Positions 35,853 to 49,520 of a stretch of DNA of 64,000 nucleotides are shown one piece after another; within the stretch, counting starts at the first letter, position 1; the number at the start of each line of letters is the position of its first letter. The notes below the pieces were generated by a model that saw nothing but the letters and a program-made list of their open reading frames with translations, was not told where the DNA came from and searched no databases. The stretch is from Pseudoalteromonas sp. MM1 (GTDB taxonomy: Bacteria; Pseudomonadota; Gammaproteobacteria; Enterobacterales; Alteromonadaceae), in NCBI RefSeq assembly GCF_030296835.1, contig NZ_AP027923.1, positions 248,001 through 312,000 on the forward strand, written 5' to 3'. Made by a program: the position numbers and the translations under genes.

Positions 35853-37319
35853 ATGAATAGTGTAAGTCGTTTATTCACCATAATATTTATTTTTTTGTTT
35901 GTGGAATCTATAGCCTTAGGCTTGTATTACGAGACACTTACACAGGCATTTATTGTTGGCTTACCTTTATGTTTAATGCCTGTGTGGTTACTCAAAACTC
36001 AGCCAAATAGCCCAATTACAGGCCATGTTGTTGCTGCGGCTATCATGATGTTTTCTTTTTTGCATATACAACAAGCCTATGGATTAATAGAAATACACTT
36101 CGAAATATTTATTCTAATGGCCATGTTGATCATGTTTGTGCAGTGGCAGGTATTTATTACAGCCATTATTTTTGTGGCCGTTCATCATTTAAGTTTTTAC
36201 TTTTTACAAACACAAAACACCGGTTTTTATGTATTTGACCCAGACAGACTAGCGTTTACAACCGTGCTTATACATGCAGGTTATGCAATCGTAGAAGTGT
36301 TTGTAGCAGGCTACATTGCAAAAACACTGCAACAAGAGCGCCGAGCAGGGTTATCTTTAACTAAAGCTACAGAAGCGATTATGCACGACCCTGAGCATAT
36401 ACAGCTTTCACTTAGAGCGGACGATAAAAACAGTAATGCAGTAGCGGGCTTTAATACTTTATTGGGCTACTTATCGGATGTAATTAGGCAAGTACAAACG
36501 CAGTCTCTTTCACTGCAGCAAAATTCACAGCAGCTAATAAATGTGCATGATGAGCTAGCAAGCGGAGCAGAGCAAAGAAAGCAACAAACTAATGACATAG
36601 CTGGCTCAGGTGCTCAAGTTGCACAGGGTTTTAGCTTAGTTGAGCATGAAAGCGAAGTGTTAAAGCAAGAGGTAGACAATATTAGTCAAGCTGCTCATAG
36701 TGCGTTAAATGATGTTATGCAAACCGACACTAAAAGCACAGAGTTACTTAATTTACTTAATCATACAGAAGAGCAAATAAATCATTTAGTGGCCGCTGGC
36801 GATGTAATATCAGGGTTATTAAATGAAATATCAGGTATTGCAGAGCAAACTAACTTGCTTGCGCTTAATGCAGCCATTGAAGCCGCAAGAGCGGGCGAAC
36901 ATGGCAGAGGGTTTGCTGTTGTAGCCGATGAAGTCAGAACGCTTGCTACAAGCAGTAAAGCCACGACAGATAAAATTGCATTAACATTAAAAGATTTGGT
37001 TACAAATAGTAAAACCTCAACTCAATCAATGAGCCAGTGTGTTGATTTTGTGGTTGATCTAACGCACATCAGCACCACCATGAAAGAAAACATAAGTGCC
37101 ATGAGCGAACAAATTAAAGCCGTTAATCACAGTGCTCATTCTGTTGCGCAAGTGGTTGCTGAACAAGCTGTAAACACTAAACAAATCGCCTCAAGCACAG
37201 AGCAAATGCAGCAAAGCCAGTACCAAGACAACAAAGTGGTAGAAAAACTAACGGAAAAAGTACAAATGATCGACGTAAGTATTGCGGTATTAGAGCAAAG
37301 CATTGCTAAATTTAAGTAA
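35853..37319 (+). CDS. methyl-accepting chemotaxis protein with multi-helix membrane sensor
   Basis: A 488-residue chemoreceptor. The N-terminal 160 residues form about six membrane helices with His pairs (AVHHLSFYF) instead of a periplasmic ligand domain, a layout that suggests sensing within or at the membrane. No clear HAMP is seen. The signalling tip [17 protein letters not shown] is replaced by the close form [17 protein letters not shown], followed by [20 protein letters not shown]. It will signal through CheA/CheW, which are not encoded here. The next gene starts 14 bases after its stop. Confidence 0.9.
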   Translation: MNSVSRLFTIIFIFLFVESIALGLYYETLTQAFIVGLPLCLMPVWLLKTQPNSPITGHVVAAAIMMFSFLHIQQAYGLIEIHFEIFILMAMLIMFVQWQVFITAIIFVAVHHLSFYFLQTQNTGFYVFDPDRLAFTTVLIHAGYAIVEVFVAGYIAKTLQQERRAGLSLTKATEAIMHDPEHIQLSLRADDKNSNAVAGFNTLLGYLSDVIRQVQTQSLSLQQNSQQLINVHDELASGAEQRKQQTNDIAGSGAQVAQGFSLVEHESEVLKQEVDNISQAAHSALNDVMQTDTKSTELLNLLNHTEEQINHLVAAGDVISGLLNEISGIAEQTNLLALNAAIEAARAGEHGRGFAVVADEVRTLATSSKATTDKIALTLKDLVTNSKTSTQSMSQCVDFVVDLTHISTTMKENISAMSEQIKAVNHSAHSVAQVVAEQAVNTKQIASSTEQMQQSQYQDNKVVEKLTEKVQMIDVSIAVLEQSIAKFK

Positions 37320-37332
37320 TTCATCTGCTAAA

Positions 37333-37821
37333 ATGAGTGCAGTGATTGTTTTGTGGCTGGTACTTACGGTCTCTGGTTTAGTTTATTATCAATACAATCA
37401 GTTACGTGTATTTGATAGTGCTGGTGTACTTGAGCAAACTGGGTGGTTTACAAAATTTAAACACCATATAGGGTTTACAGCCGCAAAGCATAATTCGTTG
37501 ATTATCGTCACGGATCCTAATTGCGGCTGTACCAAACAAGCTCAGCCTCATTTAAAACAATTAGCGGCATTTTCTAAAGCGCAAAACTTTGCGCTTATCA
37601 ATATTGAGCAAACAGCCTCCTTACAAAAGCTGCTCCCAGCTACACCGGCTGCTGTGGTTATTAACGATAAAGGTGACTTTGTTTATGCTGGGCCACTCTC
37701 TCAAGGCCTTGGTTGCGCACAGGGCAGTGGTTTTGTTGAAACGGTTATAAATAATCTGGTAGCGGGATTTAACAGCGAACTGTTACTTAATAAAACCAGT
37801 GGTTGTTATTGCACTGCTTAA
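37333..37821 (+). CDS. membrane-anchored thioredoxin-like protein, DUF6436-like
   Basis: About 162 residues from the ATG at 37333; an upstream TTG at 37303 would overlap the chemoreceptor and is less likely. One N-terminal membrane helix is followed by a thioredoxin-like domain with DPNCGCTKQAQPHL, a Cys-Gly-Cys pair where thioredoxins have CxxC, and a PAAVVIND strand. More Cys occur near the C-terminus (GLGCAQG, GCYCTA). It is likely a periplasmic redox protein. The family resembles DUF6436 by memory. It is close behind the chemoreceptor and may share its transcript. Confidence 0.7.
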   Translation: MSAVIVLWLVLTVSGLVYYQYNQLRVFDSAGVLEQTGWFTKFKHHIGFTAAKHNSLIIVTDPNCGCTKQAQPHLKQLAAFSKAQNFALINIEQTASLQKLLPATPAAVVINDKGDFVYAGPLSQGLGCAQGSGFVETVINNLVAGFNSELLLNKTSGCYCTA

Positions 37822-37897
37822 TATTTGTGAAAAATGAATCGTTTCCGAGATTTTCAATTTAAAAAAGTATCTCATTATTGACCCAAGGTAATGCTTA

Positions 37898-38029
37898 ATG
37901 CCATATAAATTTAATAAAATATACAGTGTCAGTATTGAGCTAGGTGAGTTTTTCTTACTTAATGAAAAAGGGTTCGAACAAACTATTAAATTGACCGAGG
38001 GCCAGTTTAATAGTTTGATGATATGGTAA
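37898..38029 (+). CDS. putative 43-residue small protein
   Basis: A short frame in a 650-base gap encodes a compositionally protein-like peptide beginning MPYKFNKIYSVSIELG and ending FNSLMIW. AAGG lies about 10 bases upstream of the ATG. The rest of the 37822-38471 gap shows only AT-rich DNA and the bfd promoter. It may be a small gene or the remnant of a longer one; no family is recognised. Confidence 0.35.
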   Translation: MPYKFNKIYSVSIELGEFFLLNEKGFEQTIKLTEGQFNSLMIW

Positions 38030-38407
38030 TCCACGGCTATAACTGACCAAGAATAGAAGTTCTTTATGTAATGAAAAATAAAAGATGCGATGTCGCTACT
38101 CTGCAAAGCATCGGCCTAAATAAACTCTACCTTTAAGTAAGCCCAATCAGTTTTCGTAGATTTAATAGTCTAATAATCACTATAAAGCAGTTACTTTAAT
38201 AGACGTTTGTAAACAATTTCTCGTTGTTTAAGTAATTTACCTAATAAAAAACATAATTATTTTTAGAGTGTAATTTAGCTAATAAATCTCAATTTAAGTG
38301 TCATATTTAATTATAAATCAATAAGTTCTCAACATGCCGTGGATTCTCGATTTAAGTGGCACTGATCTTAAAATTTTCGAAAAATAAGATTTTTACTGCG
38401 AAACAAT

Positions 38408-38422
38408 TGATAACCATTATTG
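38408..38422 (+). promoter_or_regulatory. Fur box upstream of bfd
   Basis: TGATAACCATTATTG matches the 7-1-7 Fur pattern TGATAAT-N-ATTATCA at most positions and lies 50 bases before the bfd start. It predicts iron repression of bfd, as is usual for this gene. Confidence 0.65.
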
Positions 38423-38471
38423 TTTAGATTAATATGCAGCTACTAAATGAAATTGAGAGTAGTTTTTATTC

Positions 38472-38666
38472 ATGTATGTTTGTCTTTGTCACGGTGTGAC
38501 CGATAAAAAAATTGAGCAAACAATTGACGATGGTGCAACCACCATGCGTGAATTAACTAAAGAGCTTAAAGTAGGCAGCCAATGCGGTAAGTGTTGTTGT
38601 TGTACTAAAAAGATCCTAAATCGCAAACTTATTGAGATTGCAGATATTACCGATCAAGTCGCTTAA
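38472..38666 (+). CDS. bfd: bacterioferritin-associated ferredoxin
   Basis: A 64-residue [2Fe-2S] protein. The cluster ligands Cys4, Cys6, Cys38 and Cys41 are present (YVCLCHGVTD and SQCGKC), with extra adjacent Cys42-44. Bfd docks on bacterioferritin and donates electrons to release stored iron. It faces the two bfr genes across a bidirectional terminator and has a Fur box upstream, so low iron should induce it. Length is normal. Confidence 0.95.
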   Translation: MYVCLCHGVTDKKIEQTIDDGATTMRELTKELKVGSQCGKCCCCTKKILNRKLIEIADITDQVA

Positions 38667-38690
38667 TTCGTTATTAAAAAATTCAAATAC

Positions 38691-38720
38691 AAAAAAAGCA
38701 GCTTTATAAAGCTGCTTTTT
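38691..38720. terminator. bidirectional terminator between bfd and bfr
   Basis: AAAGCAGCTTTA (38695-38706) and TAAAGCTGCTTT (38707-38718) form a perfect stem with an A-run before and a T-run after, so it can terminate both convergent units. Confidence 0.9.
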
Positions 38721-38737
38721 TATGACCTAAATTTAGC

Positions 38738-39202
38738 TTACAGCTGAGACTGTAAGTAATTTTCAAGCCCCGTGTTTTGAATAAGTAATTGCTGGGTTTC
38801 TAGCCAGTCAATTTGTTCTTCCTGCTCGTTCAAAATATTATCAAGTGCTTCACGGCTAATATAATCTTTTTTGTTTTCAGCTAATTTAATGGCACTGCGC
38901 AAATCATCAATTGTATCGAGCTCAAAGCTCATATTTGCGGCAATCATTTCTTCGCTGTTTTCGCCAATGCGTAAACGGCCTAAGTCTTGTAAGTTAGGTA
39001 AGCCTTCTAAAAATAAAATACGCTCGATTAAACGGTCGGCATTTTTCATTTTTTGAATTGAAACTTTGTAGTCTGCTTTATCAAGCTGGCTAAAACCAAA
39101 ATCTTTAAACATACGAGCATGCAAAAAGTATTGATTAATACCTACAAGCTCATTAGCGAGTACTTTGTTTAAAGCTGCTATAACGTCTTTATCGCCTTTC
39201 AT
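38738..39202 (-). CDS. bfr: bacterioferritin, haem-binding subunit lacking ferroxidase ligands
   Basis: A 154-residue ferritin-fold protein close to E. coli Bfr. Met52, the axial haem ligand, is kept, and so are Glu18 and Glu94, but four di-iron ligands are changed: Glu51 to Lys, His54 to Asn, Glu127 to Gln and His130 to Gln. It should bind haem at the subunit interface but not oxidise Fe(II). It is the downstream gene of a pair (12-base gap) with the complementary subunit, suggesting mixed 24-mers. It converges on bfd. Confidence 0.93.
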   Translation of the reverse strand: MKGDKDVIAALNKVLANELVGINQYFLHARMFKDFGFSQLDKADYKVSIQKMKNADRLIERILFLEGLPNLQDLGRLRIGENSEEMIAANMSFELDTIDDLRSAIKLAENKKDYISREALDNILNEQEEQIDWLETQQLLIQNTGLENYLQSQL

Positions 39203-39214
39203 ACTTTATGCTCC

Positions 39215-39688
39215 TTACTCGCCCATTTGTGCTTGATGGTAGTTTTGTGTGCCAATTTTATCAATTAGACCAAGTTGTTGCTCTAACCAATAAACGTGAT
39301 CTTCTTCGGTATCAAATAATAGCTTTTCTAATACTTCGCGCGACTGATAATCTTGTTGTTCTTCACAAATAGCAATTACCTCTTTAACACATGCCACTAC
39401 TTCAAGCTCTAGTGTTAAGTCGTTCTGCATCATGCTTTTTACATCGTTACCAATTAAAAGGTCACGGCGTTTAGTCATGTTAGGCACGCCTTCTAAAAAC
39501 AAGATGCGTTTGATTAACCAATCTGCGTGATCTTTTTCTTCTTCCATTTCATGGTTAAGGCGCGCATATAATTTATCTAAACCCCAGTCATCATACATTC
39601 GTGAATGAATAAAATACTGGTCAATTGCTGCTAACTCATTGGCTAGCAAAGTATTAAATGCATCGATTACTTTTTGATTACCTTTCAT
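39215..39688 (-). CDS. bfr: bacterioferritin, ferroxidase subunit lacking the haem Met
   Basis: A 157-residue ferritin-fold protein. The di-iron ligands are intact (Glu18, Glu51, His54, Glu94, and Glu128/His131 equivalent to E. coli 127/130), but residue 52, the haem-ligating Met in E. coli Bfr, is Lys. It should oxidise and load iron and rely on its partner for haem and electron exit. It is the first gene of the bfr pair. The AT-rich upstream DNA may hold the promoter; no clear Fur box was found there. Confidence 0.93.
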   Translation of the reverse strand: MKGNQKVIDAFNTLLANELAAIDQYFIHSRMYDDWGLDKLYARLNHEMEEEKDHADWLIKRILFLEGVPNMTKRRDLLIGNDVKSMMQNDLTLELEVVACVKEVIAICEEQQDYQSREVLEKLLFDTEEDHVYWLEQQLGLIDKIGTQNYHQAQMGE

Positions 39689-39854
39689 GATAAATCACCT
39701 TAACTATTTTAATTGTGCACAGTGTAGTTAAATCTACGTATTTTGCAAGTTTTTCTATAAAAATCATTGATTTACAATTGGTTTTGATTCTTATTTAAGT
39801 TTGCGTTATTGCTTGGTTTGTGTACAGTTTTGTATTTTTATTTAAAGGGTAATG

Positions 39855-40925
39855 CTATACCCACTTGTGCCGTTTGCACCATAAATAAACACCACTGAGT
39901 ATAAAAAAAGCTAACGACAGTGATATTAAAAGCCATAAAAATTTTACAATTGGCCCTGCAAATGCGCCAGTATGAAACACATATTTAAAGTTCCATACAT
40001 GGGTAACTGCATTTGCTTTACTGGCATCATACGCGCTAAGCACGTTAGCGTTATATGGGTTTACCCACACCCAGCTATAAGCGTGGCTTTCTCCTGGGTT
40101 TTGTAGGCGTAAAGCGATTGGGTCATCGTGTTTTTTAGGTAAGTAAATACGATACAAAATACCCTCAGGAAATACATCAAGGGCGTTATTTATTGCTTGG
40201 TCGTAGTTAGTAATTACTGCTGGTTTTGCTATCACTGTGGGCGCTTTAGGCCTATTTTGTACGTGAGAAAATGCCGCGGTTTCTACTAATGTTTTGGTCG
40301 CACTTTTCCAATTAAAGGTGATACCGGTAAAGGCAATAAGCATTAGCGGTAATAAAACATAAACACCAATCACGGTGTGTAGCTGATACATAAGTACTTT
40401 AAATTTGGCTTTAGGTTTAATCGCCAGTCGTTTTAGGCGGTTTTTAGGCTTAACCCATAAATAAAAACCCACTAACACATTTATTATTAATAATAGGGCA
40501 CATACAGAGACCACGTTTTTTAGTGGTTTTTCACCAAAGACTGTTTCAAATAATAGCCAGCGATGCAAAGCAAGGGTAAAACCATACAGCGTGTCTTTTG
40601 TTTCGTATTGAAAAATTACTTTGCCCGTATACGGGTTTACACTGGCGTTACTGCCATCACCTAATCTAAATTGCCAGCTGGCATTAGGGTTACTGAGAGG
40701 CATAAAGCGGGTGATTTTTTTATCTGTTTGCTGCTGTACTGCGCGGATTAATTCTCCGTGGCTAAGCGTTTTGGTTTGTGGTTCTACCTGCCATTTATCG
40801 GGCTGAATATAATATTGTATGTCATTTGCATAGAGTAAAATGGCACCGCTAATACTGAGTATTAACAAAAAAAGGCCACTGAGTAAGGCAAGGTATAAGT
40901 GAATTCGACGTAACCAGATTTTCAA
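39855..40925 (-). CDS. PepSY-associated transmembrane protein
   Basis: A 356-residue protein with the PepSY_TM layout: helix 1 with His in MKIWLRRIHLYLALLSGL, a periplasmic PepSY part (about 40-105), further helices near 135-160 and 180-205, a second periplasmic domain, and a final helix before VYLWCKRHKWV. The LHRWLLFE motif near residue 117 carries another likely haem ligand. It probably reduces iron complexes or mediates electron transfer across the inner membrane. Its neighbourhood (bfd, bfr, bfr) supports an iron role. Confidence 0.85.
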   Translation of the reverse strand: MKIWLRRIHLYLALLSGLFLLILSISGAILLYANDIQYYIQPDKWQVEPQTKTLSHGELIRAVQQQTDKKITRFMPLSNPNASWQFRLGDGSNASVNPYTGKVIFQYETKDTLYGFTLALHRWLLFETVFGEKPLKNVVSVCALLLIINVLVGFYLWVKPKNRLKRLAIKPKAKFKVLMYQLHTVIGVYVLLPLMLIAFTGITFNWKSATKTLVETAAFSHVQNRPKAPTVIAKPAVITNYDQAINNALDVFPEGILYRIYLPKKHDDPIALRLQNPGESHAYSWVWVNPYNANVLSAYDASKANAVTHVWNFKYVFHTGAFAGPIVKFLWLLISLSLAFFILSGVYLWCKRHKWV

Positions 40926-41346
40926 AAGTAATCTCTATAATAAGCAGTTACAGCGATTGTAAGTGATAGAACAGGTGTTTATCAATTTATAAAATGTGAC
41001 CCTTTGTGTAAGCAAACTACTGTATATAAAACCGCGAACAACACGCCAAGCTTTAGACCCTTAAATAAAGTTTAAAAATTTAGTGGCTTTAAGTCAGTAA
41101 AAGTTCGTATGAGTAATGCGCTTTAATTTTTATAATAATGAAATAAACACCAGCTAAAAATTAAAATATGCACGGTTTGCGTTCTTGCTTATTTTTACGT
41201 GTAAATTTTAATTGCAACTTATTGATGTTTAAACTGTAATTATGTGATGTATTTAAACGCTTTGCGGGCTAAAACTTGCGTCTTTTAGGTTTTAGTGCAT
41301 TAATATAAGTAATAAATAATACAATTACAGTTATTGGATATATAGC
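40926..41346. other. divergent promoter region, no gene seen
   Basis: A 420-base AT-rich stretch lies between the divergent PepSY gene and the 1585-residue kinase gene. Only short frames are present. A loose TGATA...TATCA inverted repeat near 40966-40986 is too weak to call an operator. Confidence 0.4.
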
Positions 41347-46104
<4,758 letters not shown>

Positions 46105-46114
46105 GATTAATAAC

Positions 46115-46600
46115 ATGAGTAAACAAATACAAATACGCGATGCTAAAAAAAGCGACGCGCCAACCATTTTACAGTTTATTACCGAACTGGCTATTTACGA
46201 AAAAGAACCCGATGCAGTAAAAACAGATGAGCAGGCAATTATAAAAACATTGTTTAGTGAGGGGGCAACAGCACATAGTGTTATTTGCCTTGAAAATGAT
46301 GAGCCTATTGGCTTTGCGGTGTATTTTTATAATTACTCTACTTGGCTGGGTAAAAATGGCTTATATTTGGAAGATTTATACGTAAGCCCTGATAGCCGAG
46401 GCAATGGTGCGGGTAAATTAATAATGAAGCACCTGGCTAATAAAGCCATAACAAATGACTGTGGACGTTTTGAGTGGGTAGTACTGGATTGGAATAAACC
46501 CGCTATAGATTTTTATAATAGCATAGGGGCAAAAGCCCAAAACGAATGGATAATCTACCGCTTAGCAGGCCAAGACTTACTCGATTTTGCAGAGCAGTAA
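46115..46600 (+). CDS. GNAT family N-acetyltransferase, diamine/thialysine type
   Basis: A 161-residue acetyltransferase with the acetyl-CoA loop (SRGNGAGKLIM, about 93-103) and the SSAT/thialysine-acetyltransferase hallmarks YNYSTWLGKNGLYLEDLYV and DWNKPAIDFYNSIGA. It probably acetylates a polyamine or a lysine analogue in the cytoplasm. It lies 10 bases after the large kinase and upstream of the alkylation-repair pair on the same strand; a functional link to either is unclear. Confidence 0.88.
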   Translation: MSKQIQIRDAKKSDAPTILQFITELAIYEKEPDAVKTDEQAIIKTLFSEGATAHSVICLENDEPIGFAVYFYNYSTWLGKNGLYLEDLYVSPDSRGNGAGKLIMKHLANKAITNDCGRFEWVVLDWNKPAIDFYNSIGAKAQNEWIIYRLAGQDLLDFAEQ

Positions 46601-46734
46601 TTATACTAAGTCGCTTAATTAAGTGGGTTAGTATGATACTTTTAAAATAAGTTGAGTGCCGAAAACGGCCAGTGTCTGCTTTAAAAATTGTTATGCTGAG
46701 TTACGTTTTATTGCGGATTGGTATCAGACCCTAC

Positions 46735-48090
46735 ATGAATAATCAGTATTGGCAAAGAGCACGGCAAAGCCGCGATGCACGATTTGATGGCTTATTTTAC
46801 GTTGCGGTAAAAAGCACCGGCATTTATTGTCGGCCAATCTGCCCCGCGCCCACCGCCCACGAAAAAAATGTGGTGTATTATCAATATGCGCACAGCGCAG
46901 CACAAGCTGGTTTTAGGCCATGTATACGTTGCAGACCCGATAGTGCTCCGGGCAGCGCTGCTTGGCAGGGGGTAAAAACGACCGCACTTAGAGCTAAGCA
47001 GTTAATTGATTTAGGAGATACCTGTAATTGCGAAATGCTAGCTACTCGTTTGGGTATTACCAGTCGTTATTTGCGGCGCATATTTAATCAGCACTTTGGT
47101 GTGTCTGTTACTCAGTACCGGTTATTTAATCAGTGCCATTTTGCTAAAAAGCTCATTCAAGAGACCACATTGCCCATAACCGATATTGCATTTGCTGCTG
47201 GTTTTAAAAGTGTGCGTCGTTTTAACGATGCTTTTTTACAACAATTAAATATACCCCCATCAAAGCTCAGAAAATCAAAAAAAGAGGCAACCCCTGTGAT
47301 TGTATTAACTCTCCCTTTTAGACCGCCTTACAATTGGCAAGCTTTGCATAGCTTTTTGTCAAAGCGGCTAATAGAGCCTATGGAGTGGATAACCCCAACC
47401 AGTTACGGGCGAACGTTTAAGCTAAAAGGGGCGGTAGGTTATTTTAATGCGCACTTTGAGGTACAAAATAACCATTTCAAAGTTGAAATAGTAATAAATA
47501 ATACCGAGCACTTACAAAAAGTAATTAATAATATACGCCGTGTGCTGGATGTAGATGCCGACATAAACCACATTGAAAGCCACTTAAAAAACAGTATTAA
47601 TGATGCGTTTACATTAAGCAAAGGGCTACGCTTACCTGGGATTTGGTCAAGTTTTGAAGCTGGGGTTAGGGCTGTATTGGGCCAACAAGTTAGCGTGGGG
47701 GCAGCGCACACTTTAGTAACAACGCTGGTCACAGAGCGCGGCGACAAACTCGCTGATAAAGTGTATTTTCCACAGCCGGAGGATTTAGCTACATGCGACT
47801 TTGAATTTTTTAAAATGCCACAAGCGCGTAAAAATGCTTTAAAAAATTTAGCGCAGTATTGCGCAGATAACCCGAATAATAGCCTTTTAGATAATTGGCT
47901 CGATATAAAAGGCATAGGCCCTTGGACAGTTAACTACGCAAAACTGCGCGGGCAAAGTAACCCAGATATACTATTAGCCGGTGATCTAGGGGTAAAAAAA
48001 GCGTTACTAAGTGCTAAGCAGTTTAACCCAGAGCTGAGCGCACCATTTCGCTCGTACTTAACATTTCAACTATGGCAGCAACTTTCATGA
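46735..48090 (+). CDS. Ada-type regulator fused to AlkA DNA glycosylase
   Basis: About 451 residues from the ATG at 46735; an upstream GTG frame extension lacks homology. Order: Ada metal-binding domain (about 5-75) with all four Zn Cys (YCRPICP and RPCIRCRPD), AraC-type HTH (about 85-180), AlkA N-domain (about 190-270) and HhH-GPD glycosylase (about 275-450) with the hairpin IKGIGPWTVNYAKLRG and catalytic Asp in AGDLGV. It should sense methyl phosphotriesters, activate repair genes and excise 3-methyladenine. It overlaps ogt by ATGA. Confidence 0.92.
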   Translation: MNNQYWQRARQSRDARFDGLFYVAVKSTGIYCRPICPAPTAHEKNVVYYQYAHSAAQAGFRPCIRCRPDSAPGSAAWQGVKTTALRAKQLIDLGDTCNCEMLATRLGITSRYLRRIFNQHFGVSVTQYRLFNQCHFAKKLIQETTLPITDIAFAAGFKSVRRFNDAFLQQLNIPPSKLRKSKKEATPVIVLTLPFRPPYNWQALHSFLSKRLIEPMEWITPTSYGRTFKLKGAVGYFNAHFEVQNNHFKVEIVINNTEHLQKVINNIRRVLDVDADINHIESHLKNSINDAFTLSKGLRLPGIWSSFEAGVRAVLGQQVSVGAAHTLVTTLVTERGDKLADKVYFPQPEDLATCDFEFFKMPQARKNALKNLAQYCADNPNNSLLDNWLDIKGIGPWTVNYAKLRGQSNPDILLAGDLGVKKALLSAKQFNPELSAPFRSYLTFQLWQQLS

Positions 48091-48557
48091 TTATACAGAC
48101 CGCTATTTCAAGCCCAATTGACGATATTATTATTCAAGCGACTGAACACGGGGTGAGCTATGTTGGGTTTTTCCCAAAAACACATTACAGCCATACACCC
48201 GTTGAGCAAGTAACAAATGGTGCGGTTTTAATCTGCGTAAAACAATTAAACGAATACTTTAATGGCCAGCGCAAAACCTTTAATGTGCCATTAGATACAC
48301 AAGGAACGCCTTTTCAAAATGGTGTGTGGCAAGCACTGCTCAGCGTCCCTTTTGGCAAAACCATGACCTACGGCGATATAGCTAAACAATTAAATAATCC
48401 TAATGCGGTCAGAGCAGTAGGGGCTGCAAATGGTAAAAACCCCATTAGTATTATTGTGCCGTGTCATCGAATTATTGGTGCAAACTCAAAGCTTACAGGG
48501 TATGCCGGTGGCCTTGAGAGAAAAAGTTGGCTACTAAAGCATGAAGGAATAATTTAA
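48087..48557 (+). CDS. ogt: methylated-DNA-[protein]-cysteine S-methyltransferase
   Basis: About 156 residues with the acceptor motif PCHRII, the helix GTPFQNGVWQAL and YGDIAKQL of the MGMT fold. It removes methyl groups from O6-methylguanine by suicide transfer to its Cys. The start at 48087 overlaps the stop of the Ada/AlkA gene (ATGA), so translation is coupled. Together the two proteins supply the activities of E. coli Ada and AlkA, with domains split differently. Confidence 0.94.
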   Translation: MIIQTAISSPIDDIIIQATEHGVSYVGFFPKTHYSHTPVEQVTNGAVLICVKQLNEYFNGQRKTFNVPLDTQGTPFQNGVWQALLSVPFGKTMTYGDIAKQLNNPNAVRAVGAANGKNPISIIVPCHRIIGANSKLTGYAGGLERKSWLLKHEGII

Positions 48558-48624
48558 TAGTTACAGAACTGGCAGCTTTATTATCACACGCTACAATTTA
48601 CATTATTTACTAATAAAAATTATT

Positions 48625-49419
48625 ATGAGTATCAGCGGCTTAAATTATTTATTTATAATTGGTATGATGTTTTCTTCTGCAGTGTTTGCTAACCCTCAAA
48701 CGCTTATATTTTGCTACGAAGATAAAGATGTAGCACCTATGTTTTTAGGTGTTGGGCAAGAAGTCCCTATAGATAACCCTGGCGCTTCAATTGAAATTTT
48801 AAAGCAATTGGATGCGGAGATACAAAATGTGGTCATTTCATTTGTTAGAAAACCATGGCGCAGATGCCTAAACGATTTAGAACTCAACCGAGTTAATGCC
48901 GTTATTGCCAGTTATCGTGCTGGGCGTGAACGTTTTGCTGTGTACCCTACAAACGAAAAAGGGGTATTACTAGAAAAATTTGCAGTGAGTCGTTTTAGTA
49001 GCTGCTTAATAGGGCGGGCTCGTTTTCATAAACAATGGAAAACGCGTGAAGTATTTCAAAATAAAGCATTCACTATCGCCATTCCTAATGGCTATGGCTT
49101 GAACAGCGCACTAAAAGAAGAGCCTTTTTACATCCATAATACGTTTTCAAAAGACAAAGCATTTGAATTACTTGATAAAGGAGTTGTACAGGCTAGTGTT
49201 GATTTATGCCAAGTAGATGATTTAAAAGTTTCGAGCTATCAACATAAAGGGAGCGATGTAAAACCCCTTTACCCACCTTATGAAACAACCGACGGTTATT
49301 TAATTTTTTCAAAGCAGTTTTACCAGCAAAATAGCCAGCTTAGTAAAGAAATATGGCAATGGTTAGCGCGCTTTGACAGTGCTCCAATTTATATAAAATA
49401 TCTGCAAACTGTTGAGTAA
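48625..49419 (+). CDS. periplasmic solute-binding-like protein (SBP_bac_3 type)
   Basis: A 264-residue precursor with a signal peptide (cleavage after VFA, about residue 22) and a two-lobe binding-protein fold with short segments such as NRVNAVIASYRAGRERFAVYP and LLDKGVVQASVDL. This size and pattern match the small periplasmic amino-acid-binding-like proteins common in Alteromonadales, many not linked to ABC transporters. No permease is nearby, so it may feed a sensor. The ligand is unknown. Confidence 0.75.
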   Translation: MSISGLNYLFIIGMMFSSAVFANPQTLIFCYEDKDVAPMFLGVGQEVPIDNPGASIEILKQLDAEIQNVVISFVRKPWRRCLNDLELNRVNAVIASYRAGRERFAVYPTNEKGVLLEKFAVSRFSSCLIGRARFHKQWKTREVFQNKAFTIAIPNGYGLNSALKEEPFYIHNTFSKDKAFELLDKGVVQASVDLCQVDDLKVSSYQHKGSDVKPLYPPYETTDGYLIFSKQFYQQNSQLSKEIWQWLARFDSAPIYIKYLQTVE

Positions 49420-49520
49420 TAAGAAAATCAAAGCGCTTATTAACTAAAATAGAGATATGAAATTGGTATTAATCGCATATTAAGGTAGCATAAGCGCACT
49501 TTTTATCTTAAGGCACGGCA

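Noticed and set aside
37783..38106. 107-codon open frame on the - strand
   Set aside because: AT-rich with no ribosome binding site or family likeness, and it overlaps the end of the thioredoxin-like gene.
47439..47915. 158-codon open frame on the - strand
   Set aside because: Antisense to the AlkA glycosylase domain, which has clear conserved motifs.
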